Origin: an uncultured Bacteroidota bacterium
Lineage (GTDB): Bacteria; Bacteroidota; Bacteroidia; Chitinophagales; Chitinophagaceae
Assembly: GCA_946480675.1 (NCBI GenBank)
Contig: CAMLKS010000177.1
Coordinates: 1 to 5,810 of the forward strand
Direction: 5' to 3'
DNA: 5,810 bases
The notes beneath the pieces were generated by a model. The model made no database searches. It saw only the letters and a program-made list of their open reading frames with translations, and was not told the DNA's origin. Below are positions 1-5,673 of this stretch, piece after piece. How positions within the stretch are numbered: position 1 is the stretch's first letter; every line of letters starts with the position of its first letter. A program made the translations under genes and the position numbers.

Positions 1-324
1 TTCAAAATACTCAATGATACACTCTTTCAGTATCCTTTCCTGCCCTTGCAGCCCGGTGGTTTCTACGGGTTTTAGCTGGTCGTAATGCGGCCAGCCATCG
101 GCATCGCGGCTGATGAATTCAAAATATCCCCGGCGGCTGAGCAGTGAGCATACGGCCACGTGCATCAGGTCTTGTTTTTGTTCTTTGGTGAATTTGCGGC
201 TGGGCAGTGCCCCCAGTTCATTCACCCCTATCAGGAATAGGGTGCTTTCCATATCGGGTACCTTTCCGAAACGCTCGCGCAGCATGAATTCTACCTGTAT
301 CCAACGTTCTTCAAAATTTTCCAT
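1..324 (-). CDS. Small conserved hypothetical protein (C-terminus cut by window edge)
   Basis: An open frame on the minus strand begins with ATG at 324-322 and stays open for 108 codons to the window edge, so the C-terminus is missing. The protein starts MENFEERWIQVEFMLRERFG and is rich in charged helical residues; no signal peptide or membrane segment is visible. A stretch LFLIGVNELG (about residues 30-39), a polar KEQKQDLMHVAVCSLLS segment (about 45-61) and an aromatic RDADGWPHYDQ segment (about 69-79) look like conserved blocks. It resembles, from memory only, a short uncharacterised cytoplasmic protein of Bacteroidota; I cannot assign a function. It is divergent from the MoxR gene across 109 bases. 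The frame is supported by coding-like composition and by a perfect -7 box eight bases upstream of the ATG. I am confident that it is a gene, not of its role. Confidence 0.8.
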   Translation of the reverse strand, partial: MENFEERWIQVEFMLRERFGKVPDMESTLFLIGVNELGALPSRKFTKEQKQDLMHVAVCSLLSRRGYFEFISRDADGWPHYDQLKPVETTGLQGQERILKECIIEYFE

Positions 325-332
325 ATTGGGTG

Positions 333-340
333 CAAAGCTA
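333..340 (-). promoter_or_regulatory. Candidate -7 box for the small hypothetical protein
   Basis: Read on the minus strand this is TAGCTTTG, a perfect match to the Bacteroidota sigma-factor -7 consensus TAnnTTTG. It ends only eight bases before the ATG at 324, so transcription would begin within a few bases of the start codon, giving a leaderless or nearly leaderless mRNA. No TTTG lies at the usual 19-21 base spacing; the nearest candidate is TTAA at 367-364 with a 23-base spacer. Confidence 0.5.
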
Positions 341-350
341 CTATTATTGG

Positions 351-370
351 GTTTAACGCAGTTTTAACGC
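351..370. repeat. Tandem near-repeat in the divergent promoter region
   Basis: GTTTAACGC (351-359) is followed by GTTTTAACGC (361-370). The copies start ten bases apart, about one helical turn, and differ by one inserted T. They lie between the outward-facing -7 boxes at 333-340 (minus) and 391-398 (plus), where an operator or upstream promoter element would be expected. A regulatory role is inference; two short copies could also be chance. Confidence 0.45.
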
Positions 371-390
371 CTGAAAAATAGCACAGGTGA

Positions 391-398
391 TATTTTTG
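391..398 (+). promoter_or_regulatory. Candidate -7 box for the MoxR ATPase gene
   Basis: TATTTTTG matches TAnnTTTG perfectly and lies 35 bases before the ATG at 434, predicting a leader of roughly 30 bases. No TTTG sits at the ideal -33 spacing; TTTT at 362-365, inside the tandem repeat, leaves a long 25-base spacer. Confidence 0.45.
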
Positions 399-433
399 AG
401 AAGTAATATATTGCGCAAATAGTACGATAGCAT

Positions 434-1441
434 ATGGAACCCACCACAAATACATTTGATGTTCGCGAACTGAACGAACGCATACACCAGCAGAGCGCCT
501 TTATAGACCTGCTGACAATGGAACTGAACAAGACCCTGGTAGGCCAGAAACACATGGTGGAACGCCTGCTGATAGGGCTGCTGGCCAATGGCCACGTGCT
601 GCTGGAAGGTGTGCCCGGTCTGGCAAAAACGCTGGCCATCAAATCGCTGGCTACAGCCATACACGGTCGTTTTGCCCGTATACAATTTACCCCCGACCTG
701 CTACCTGCCGATGTGTTGGGTACAATGGTATATAACCCGCAGGCACATGAATTTGCAGTGCGCAAAGGGCCGATATTCGCCAACTTTGTGCTGGCAGATG
801 AGATAAACCGTGCCCCGGCAAAAGTACAGAGTGCCTTGCTGGAAGCTATGCAGGAACGCCAGGTAACCATTGGCGACAATACCTACAAACTGGAAGAACC
901 CTTCCTGGTACTGGCCACGCAAAACCCGATAGAACAAGAAGGTACATACGAACTGCCCGAAGCACAGGTGGACCGTTTTATGTTAAAAGTGGTGATCACA
1001 TATCCTAAGAAAGAAGAAGAACGCCACATCATCCGTTATAACCTGAACCCGCAGGGTATGCCTAAGATAAACCAGGTAGTATCGCCTGACGATATACTTA
1101 AGGCACGCCACCTGGTGCGGGAGGTATATATGGATGAGAAGATAGAGCAGTATATACTGGATATCGTATTTGCTACCCGCTTTCCCGAAGAATATAAACT
1201 GAACAAACTGAAACCGCTGATAAGCTATGGTGCCTCTCCGCGTGCCAGCATCAGCCTGGCGCTGGCAGCTAAGGCATATGCCTTTATCAAGCGTCGCGGC
1301 TATGTGATACCGGAAGATATTCGCGCTATATGCCACGATGTGATGCGCCACAGGATAGGCGTTACTTATGAGGCCGAAGCAGAGAACATTACCAGCGAAC
1401 AGATACTGAACGAGATACTGAATGCAGTAGAAGTGCCATAG
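434..1441 (+). CDS. moxR: MoxR-family AAA+ ATPase
   Basis: This 335-residue protein has the full MoxR AAA+ core: Walker A GVPGLAKT (59-66), Walker B VLADE (119-123) followed by INRAP, sensor 1 ATQNP (161-165), the LPEAQVDRF block with the likely arginine finger R181, and sensor 2 in GASPRA (R270). Length is typical of the family. There is no signal peptide, so it should be cytoplasmic. MoxR proteins are thought to act as ATP-driven chaperones for metal insertion or complex assembly, usually with von Willebrand factor A or DUF58 proteins. Here no such partner is adjacent: upstream is a divergent small gene, and downstream a terminator and serS. Its client therefore cannot be read from context. 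The start is chosen because it is the first ATG of the frame ahead of the conserved region and sits 35 bases after a -7 box. No Shine-Dalgarno site is evident. The symbol is a family label. Confidence 0.95.
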   Translation: MEPTTNTFDVRELNERIHQQSAFIDLLTMELNKTLVGQKHMVERLLIGLLANGHVLLEGVPGLAKTLAIKSLATAIHGRFARIQFTPDLLPADVLGTMVYNPQAHEFAVRKGPIFANFVLADEINRAPAKVQSALLEAMQERQVTIGDNTYKLEEPFLVLATQNPIEQEGTYELPEAQVDRFMLKVVITYPKKEEERHIIRYNLNPQGMPKINQVVSPDDILKARHLVREVYMDEKIEQYILDIVFATRFPEEYKLNKLKPLISYGASPRASISLALAAKAYAFIKRRGYVIPEDIRAICHDVMRHRIGVTYEAEAENITSEQILNEILNAVEVP

Positions 1442-1477
1442 TAGCTACTACCGGCAAAAAGAATATATCATTAACCG

Positions 1478-1508
1478 GCCTTGCAACTACTGCAAGGCTT
1501 TTTTATTT
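1478..1508 (+). terminator. Rho-independent terminator after the MoxR gene
   Basis: GCCTTGCA (1478-1485) and TGCAAGGC (1491-1498) form a perfect 8-bp stem with loop ACTAC, followed directly by six T, an A and three T. It begins 36 bases after the MoxR stop codon and separates that gene from serS. Confidence 0.9.
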
Positions 1509-1512
1509 AAAC

Positions 1513-1520
1513 TATATTTG
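1513..1520 (+). promoter_or_regulatory. serS: Candidate -7 box for serS
   Basis: TATATTTG is a perfect TAnnTTTG match ending 18 bases before the serS ATG, implying a short leader of about 10-13 bases. The place for a -33 TTTG (about 1488-1493) falls inside the upstream terminator hairpin, and no TTTG is present there. Confidence 0.55.
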
Positions 1521-1538
1521 CCCCACAATTTTTAATAT

Positions 1539-2810
1539 ATGCTGCCGATACAATTGCTAAGGCAAAACAAAGAGTTTGTACTGGAAGGACTGAAGAAAAA
1601 ACATTTTAAAGAGCTGAACCTGGTGGAAGAAATCATCTCGATAGATGAGAAGCGCCGCCAGATACAGGTAGAGAATGATACGCTGGCAGCATCCATAAAC
1701 GCGGCATCGAAAAATATAGGCCAGCTAATGGGCCAGGGCAAAAAAGAAGAAGCTGAAGCCCTGAAAGCAGATATAGCCAAACATAAAGAACAAACCAAAG
1801 AACTAGGCGAAAAGCTATCTCAACTGGAAAAGGAGCAGCATGAAATGATGATAAAGCTGCCCAACCTGCCCCACAGCAGTGTGCCGGAAGGTAAAACGCC
1901 GGAAGAAAATGAAGTGGTAAGACAATGGGATAGTATGCCCAACCTGGAGGCACAAAAGCTGCCGCACTGGGAACTGATGGAAAAATATAACCTGGTAAAC
2001 TTTGAGCTGGGCACCAAGATAACCGGTAGTGGTTTCCCTGTATATATAGGGCAGGGGGCAAAGCTGCAGCGCGCGCTGATAGCCTATTTCCTGGACCATA
2101 ATATCAATGCAGGATATACGGAATACTATCCGCCATATATGGTGAATGAAGCATCGGCATATGGTACGGGCAGCCTGCCCGATAAGGAAGGGCAGATGTA
2201 TTACATGCCTGCTGATGACTTGTACCTGATACCCACATCGGAAGTGCCGGTAACGAATGTGTACCGCGATACGATAGTAGCTGAAAGCGAATTGCCTATA
2301 AAAATGACAGCTTATTCACCATGCTTCCGTCGTGAGGCAGGTTCTTACGGCAAGGATGTGCGCGGGCTGAACCGTGTACACCAGTTTGATAAAGTAGAAA
2401 TAGTGCAACTGGTGCACCCGGAAAAAAGCTACGATGTGCAGGAGGAAATGGTAACGCACGTAGAAGCACTGCTGAAAGCGCTGGGCCTGCAATACCGCGT
2501 ACTGCGCCTGTGTGGTGGCGATATGAGCTTTGCATCGGCACGCACTTACGATCTGGAAGTGTATAGCGCAGCGCAGGAGCGCTGGCTGGAAGTAAGTTCT
2601 GTATCGAACTTTGAAACCTTCCAGACCAACAGGATGAAAGCACGCTTTAAAGATGGAAGCGGTAAAACGCAACTGCTGCATTCGCTAAATGGCAGCTCAC
2701 TGGCACTGCCACGTGTGATGGCCTGCATACTGGAAAACCACCAGACACCGGAAGGCATTAAAATACCGGAAGTGCTGCGCCCATATTTTGGTAAAGAAAT
2801 GATCAGCTAA
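1539..2810 (+). CDS. serS: Seryl-tRNA synthetase
   Basis: The 423-residue product charges tRNA-Ser with serine in the cytoplasm, using ATP, and also makes Ser-tRNA-Sec where selenocysteine is used. The N-terminal 110 residues are the tRNA-binding antiparallel coiled coil, rich in Lys and Glu. The class II catalytic domain follows: the serine-pocket TSEVP (233-237), motif 2 FRREAGSYGKD (263-273), GGDMSFASARTYDLEVY (326-342), the EVSSVSNFETFQTNR block (351-365) and motif 3 NGSSLALPRVMACILEN (384-400) with the ATP-binding R392. Length matches bacterial SerRS and no key motif is missing. The ATG at 1539 is the first in frame and lies 18 bases after a -7 box; the upstream bases are A/T rich with no Shine-Dalgarno. 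A DUF4293-type gene follows after 39 bases with no terminator between, so the two are probably transcribed together. No T-box leader fits in the short upstream region. Confidence 0.98.
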   Translation: MLPIQLLRQNKEFVLEGLKKKHFKELNLVEEIISIDEKRRQIQVENDTLAASINAASKNIGQLMGQGKKEEAEALKADIAKHKEQTKELGEKLSQLEKEQHEMMIKLPNLPHSSVPEGKTPEENEVVRQWDSMPNLEAQKLPHWELMEKYNLVNFELGTKITGSGFPVYIGQGAKLQRALIAYFLDHNINAGYTEYYPPYMVNEASAYGTGSLPDKEGQMYYMPADDLYLIPTSEVPVTNVYRDTIVAESELPIKMTAYSPCFRREAGSYGKDVRGLNRVHQFDKVEIVQLVHPEKSYDVQEEMVTHVEALLKALGLQYRVLRLCGGDMSFASARTYDLEVYSAAQERWLEVSSVSNFETFQTNRMKARFKDGSGKTQLLHSLNGSSLALPRVMACILENHQTPEGIKIPEVLRPYFGKEMIS

Positions 2811-2849
2811 ACCTTAGGATTTAGATTTTAGTTTTCAGAATTTTATATC

Positions 2850-3287
2850 ATGATACAACGTATTCAATCTGTATGGCTTTTATTGGCAGCACTTTGCTGC
2901 GTGGGGTTGTTTTTCTTCGATATCTATCATGCAGAGATAGCGGTGAATGGCGCGAATACCATTAAGGCAATAAGGGTAAGCGATCATTACCCATCGCTAC
3001 TGATAGCATTGGTGATAACCATTATGCCGCTGGTGGCCATCTTCATGTTTAAAAACCGTAAACGCCAGAAACTGATAGCGATATTCAGCATTGTAGCTAC
3101 TATAGGGTTTGTAGCTATGGCATTGGGAAGGGTTACAAATTTCAGAAATGAGAATCCTGCAGCTGTAAATGGCAGCTATTGGATAGGTGCTGTATTACCG
3201 GCTATAGCAATCATCTTTTTGGTACTGGCCATACGCGGTATCAACCACGATGATAAGCTGGTAAAATCGGTAGACCGACTTCGATAA
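2850..3287 (+). CDS. DUF4293-type four-helix membrane protein
   Basis: This 145-residue protein has four hydrophobic segments, at about residues 7-24, 49-67, 74-93 and 110-128, and so is predicted to lie in the inner membrane. The opening MIQRIQSVWLLLAAL, the short basic loop KNRKRQK (68-74) between helices 2 and 3, and the tail ending VKSVDRLR match my memory of the Bacteroidota family DUF4293, whose function is unknown. A polar loop of about 24 residues separates helices 1 and 2, and a short one (about 94-109) separates helices 3 and 4. It starts 39 bases after serS; the gap holds only A/T-rich sequence with an imperfect -7 match (TAGATTTT, 2822-2829), so read-through from serS is the simplest expression route. 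A shared role with SerRS is not implied. A Pfam search would settle the family call. Confidence 0.88.
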   Translation: MIQRIQSVWLLLAALCCVGLFFFDIYHAEIAVNGANTIKAIRVSDHYPSLLIALVITIMPLVAIFMFKNRKRQKLIAIFSIVATIGFVAMALGRVTNFRNENPAAVNGSYWIGAVLPAIAIIFLVLAIRGINHDDKLVKSVDRLR

Positions 3288-3309
3288 AACTCATATTTGC
3301 AGATACTAA

Positions 3310-3338
3310 AAAAGGCAGGCTTCAAAAGCCTGCCTTTT
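3310..3338. terminator. Bidirectional terminator between convergent genes
   Basis: Bases 3310-3322 pair perfectly with 3326-3338: a 13-bp stem containing GGCAGGC/GCCTGCC with a three-base CAA loop. On the plus strand the stem ends in TTTTATTTTT; on the minus strand its 3' arm runs into TTTTTT. It lies 23 bases after the DUF4293-type stop and 19 bases past the end of the opposing barrel gene, so it probably ends transcripts from both sides. Confidence 0.93.
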
Positions 3339-3356
3339 ATTTTTGTGATAAACAAA

Positions 3357-4190
3357 TCAGAAGCTGAAAGAAACGCCGGCATTCACACCTGCATTGCTGA
3401 ATGGCAGGCTGTAAGACATTTGCGTATTGCTGTTCTCGTATTTCCTGCTGTAGCTTGCCATTTTATCATTGGCAGACATGCGCGGTAATACATCAATGCC
3501 ATTTGCATAATAGGCGGTAATCTCTCTTTCCTTTACAAAAACAGATAGGGAAGTAAGATTGGCTTCCGCCCATATATTCATTTTTTTCGAGGCTTTTACA
3601 GAGATGCCCATAGCGCCGCTATAGCCTAAGGAGAAATAGGTTTTGTATATAGCTTCTCCCTCGTAATTATAGTTGCCGCTTATATCGCTTAATGTGCCGT
3701 TGAATTCATTTTTTATGCGTGCCATCAGTGGTAGCACAAAACCTGCACGGGCATACATGCTAACCTTTTCGCCGGGTGTGTGCAGCACAAGGGATGGATT
3801 CAGCATCAACGGTGCTTTTGCATACGTAGTACTACGCTCACTGAAGTAGCCATTGTTATAAGGGCCTGCATACAAGCCTTCATTTTTCTTTTGCAGAAAG
3901 CCAATCGTAGCATTCAGTTCAATACCTACATATTTGCTGAACATGATGCCTGCACCGGCAATAGCCTGCATGCCTGAGCTAACGCCCGATTTTTTCAAAT
4001 CGTAATCGGTGGTGGCACCTGTTATACTATTATAAGTAACCTTGCCATTGATGGGATTATCATATGCAAAATGAGCACTACCGGAAACAGGGATATTATG
4101 GCCGATGCCAACTTTTACATACGCCTTTTGTGCGTGCGAAACAGATATGAGGGCTGATAGTGCCGTTAATAGGAGTACCGACTTTTTCAT
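3357..4190 (-). CDS. Secreted outer-membrane beta-barrel protein
   Basis: The 277-residue product begins with a classic signal peptide (MKK, hydrophobic LLLTALSALISVS, then SHA with probable cleavage before Q21). The mature part has alternating polar and hydrophobic stretches with Gly and aromatic residues, such as YVKVGIG, IAGAGIMF, VGIELNATIGF, VSMYARAGFVLPL, YFSLGYSGAMGISV and MNIWAEANLTSL. It ends in GVNAGVSFSF, with the terminal Phe used as a BAM-complex signal by outer-membrane proteins. About 8-10 strands would fit a mature length near 257. It resembles the general outer-membrane beta-barrel (OmpA/OmpW-like porin) class; I cannot name a substrate and see no OmpA peptidoglycan-binding domain. 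It has its own -7 box 16 bases upstream and shares a terminator with the convergent DUF4293-type gene, so it is probably monocistronic. Confidence 0.85.
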   Translation of the reverse strand: MKKSVLLLTALSALISVSHAQKAYVKVGIGHNIPVSGSAHFAYDNPINGKVTYNSITGATTDYDLKKSGVSSGMQAIAGAGIMFSKYVGIELNATIGFLQKKNEGLYAGPYNNGYFSERSTTYAKAPLMLNPSLVLHTPGEKVSMYARAGFVLPLMARIKNEFNGTLSDISGNYNYEGEAIYKTYFSLGYSGAMGISVKASKKMNIWAEANLTSLSVFVKEREITAYYANGIDVLPRMSANDKMASYSRKYENSNTQMSYSLPFSNAGVNAGVSFSF

Positions 4191-4206
4191 ATTATAAATT
4201 GATGCG

Positions 4207-4214
4207 CAAAGATA
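4207..4214 (-). promoter_or_regulatory. Candidate -7 box for the beta-barrel gene
   Basis: Read on the minus strand this is TATCTTTG, a perfect TAnnTTTG match ending 16 bases before the ATG at 4190, implying a leader of roughly 10 bases. The expected -33 position (about 4234-4239) falls inside the pepP terminator hairpin and carries no TTTG. Confidence 0.55.
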
Positions 4215-4219
4215 AAAGA

Positions 4220-4251
4220 TTATATAAAAGCCACGCTATGTGCGTGGCTTT
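4220..4251 (-). terminator. Rho-independent terminator after pepP
   Basis: AAAGCCACGC (4227-4236) pairs perfectly with GCGTGGCTTT (4242-4251) across a five-base loop. On the minus strand the stem runs into CTTTTATATAAT. It starts 23 bases after the pepP stop. The plus-strand side ends in only three T, so it should work mainly for the minus strand. Confidence 0.88.
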
Positions 4252-4274
4252 GTATTGAATGCAATGATGAGTGT

Positions 4275-5567
4275 TTATTTACGTTTCATAGCGGCTTCTA
4301 TTTCTTCGGCCGTAATAGGTATGCCTTTGAACAGGTCGACACTGCCACCTTTGGTAAGCCATACGTTGTTCTCTATACGGATGCCTATTTGCTCTTCTTC
4401 TATATAAATACCCGGCTCTATGGTAAACAGCATGCCTTCTTTAACCGGCAGTGTACGTGTGCCCAGATCATGCACATCGATACCCAGATGGTGGGTAACA
4501 CCATGGTAGAAATACTTGCGATATGCAGGGTTTGCAGGGTCCTGGTTTTTGATGTCTGCTTTGGTTATCAGCCCCAGCCCCAGTATTTGTTTTTCCATCT
4601 CTGTATTCATCTTCGCAGCATATTCAGGAAAAGCGATACCGGGTTTTAATATTTTTTTGGCATAGTTGTGTGCATCCAGCACGGCATTATAGACCTGCTT
4701 CTGGCGCTTGGTGAATTTACCGTTTACGGGTATAGTGCGTGTCATATCCGCACAATAGTTGCCATACTCGGCACCAAAGTCCATCAGTATCAGTTCGCCA
4801 TCTTTACATTCCCGGTTATTTTCTACGTAGTGCAGCACACGTGCCCTGTCGCCCGATGCGATGATGCAATCGTAGGCATGGCGGGTAGCGCGGTTGCGCA
4901 GGAATTCGTGTGTGATCTCTGCCTCTATCTCATGCTCTATCACACCCGGCTTTATAAACTTCATTACACGCAGGAAAGCCTTGTGCGTAATATCTACTGC
5001 TTGTTGGGTAACAGCAATTTCTTCTTTTGTTTTGATAGCACGCAGTTCCCTCATGATAGGGGCAGAACGCTCGTATTTATGAACGGGGTAGCGCTTCATA
5101 AAATCGTGCACATACAGCAAGTCGGGGCGGAACAAAGTAGTATCCAGCCTGTCGTTCTCATTTGTATTCAGGTACACATACTCAGCATTGTGCATCATCA
5201 CCTGCAGTGTAGCATCTATGCTATCCAGCCACTGCACGTTTTTGATGCCCGACAGTGCGGTCGCCTCATCGGCGCGCAGTTTATGGCCTTCCCATTTTTC
5301 AAGATGTTCATTAGGGCGAATCAGTACCAATACTTCACGCGCGCTTGCATCCGGGTTGTCCGGGTACAATATCACCATCGATTTTTCCTGCACTACACCT
5401 GAAAGCCATACCACATCGGCATTAGGGCGATAGGTATATATGGCATCGCCATTGGTAGGCAATACAGGATTGCCCGGGAATATGGCGATGGAATTGGGTT
5501 TCATTTTCTTTATAAACCTTTCGCGGTTTTGCGTGTATAGCTTGTTAGGAATTGGTAAATATTTCAT
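4275..5567 (-). CDS. pepP: Xaa-Pro aminopeptidase (aminopeptidase P, M24B family)
   Basis: This 430-residue cytoplasmic metallopeptidase removes an N-terminal residue that precedes proline. Residues 1 to about 170 form the aminopeptidase P N-terminal domain (note FPGNPVLPTNGD and YTYRPNADVVWLSG). The pita-bread catalytic domain follows, with the five expected metal ligands: D263 in LMDFGAEYG, D274 in YCADMTRT, H359 in HGVTHHLGIDVHD, E384 in TIEPGIYI and E399 in GIRIENN. H246 (VLHYVENN) and H366 correspond to the catalytic histidines of the E. coli enzyme. The length is close to E. coli PepP (about 440), so the gene is complete. There is no signal peptide. The ATG at 5567 is preceded by AAGGA, unusually near the start, and by a -7 box 49 bases upstream. 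It lies after murI on the same strand but has its own promoter and terminator. Prolidase is an alternative label, but the N-terminal domain and length favour aminopeptidase P. Confidence 0.94.
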   Translation of the reverse strand: MKYLPIPNKLYTQNRERFIKKMKPNSIAIFPGNPVLPTNGDAIYTYRPNADVVWLSGVVQEKSMVILYPDNPDASAREVLVLIRPNEHLEKWEGHKLRADEATALSGIKNVQWLDSIDATLQVMMHNAEYVYLNTNENDRLDTTLFRPDLLYVHDFMKRYPVHKYERSAPIMRELRAIKTKEEIAVTQQAVDITHKAFLRVMKFIKPGVIEHEIEAEITHEFLRNRATRHAYDCIIASGDRARVLHYVENNRECKDGELILMDFGAEYGNYCADMTRTIPVNGKFTKRQKQVYNAVLDAHNYAKKILKPGIAFPEYAAKMNTEMEKQILGLGLITKADIKNQDPANPAYRKYFYHGVTHHLGIDVHDLGTRTLPVKEGMLFTIEPGIYIEEEQIGIRIENNVWLTKGGSVDLFKGIPITAEEIEAAMKRK

Positions 5568-5616
5568 GTCCTTATAAAAATGATAAATGAAGTTAAGCCT
5601 TGACAGCGAATAGCGC

Positions 5617-5649
5617 CAAAAGTAAGTATTAGTTTTTGCTAATAACTAA
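5617..5649 (-). promoter_or_regulatory. pepP: Candidate pepP promoter (-33 and -7)
   Basis: On the minus strand TACTTTTG (5624-5617) matches TAnnTTTG perfectly, and TTAG (5649-5646), three of four bases of the -33 TTTG, is 21 bases upstream. This is the best-spaced promoter in the window and predicts a leader of about 43 bases. Its spacer contains the inverted repeat at 5627-5644. Confidence 0.55.
5627..5644. repeat. Inverted repeat within the pepP promoter spacer
   Basis: TATTAG (5627-5632) and CTAATA (5639-5644) are perfect inverted copies around a six-base spacer. The repeat lies wholly between the proposed -33 and -7 elements, where a repressor operator would block transcription. It is short and A/T rich, so chance is a real possibility. 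Confidence 0.35.
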
Positions 5650-5673
5650 CCCTATGTAGGAGTAGATAAAGAT

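Noticed and set aside
364..879. 171-codon open frame on the minus strand opposite the MoxR gene
   Set aside because: It lies antisense to a gene with every MoxR motif intact, and its translation (rich in Ser, Cys, Arg) matches no family; it is a shadow frame.
1633..2061. 142-codon minus-strand frame within serS
   Set aside because: Antisense to conserved SerRS sequence, with a Pro/Trp/Cys-rich translation and no recognisable domain.
2811..2849. Repeated TTTAGATTTTAG-like sequence and a near -7 box before the DUF4293-type gene
   Set aside because: The repeat is low-complexity A/T sequence and the box (TAGATTTT) lacks the final G, so a separate promoter cannot be supported.
3338..3345. Perfect TAnnTTTG match on the plus strand
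   Set aside because: It is formed by the T-rich tail of the terminator and would drive only antisense transcription into the barrel gene; terminator tails readily make this motif by chance.
3297..3488. 63-codon plus-strand frame starting beside the convergent terminator, with a nearby CATATTTG
   Set aside because: It reads through the terminator hairpin and into the antisense of the barrel gene; the -7 match is imperfect and there is no coding signal.
4668..5402. 244-codon open frame on the plus strand opposite pepP
   Set aside because: It is antisense to a complete aminopeptidase P with all metal ligands; its composition, heavy in Cys, His, Ile and Phe, is typical of a reverse-strand shadow, and no promoter box precedes it.
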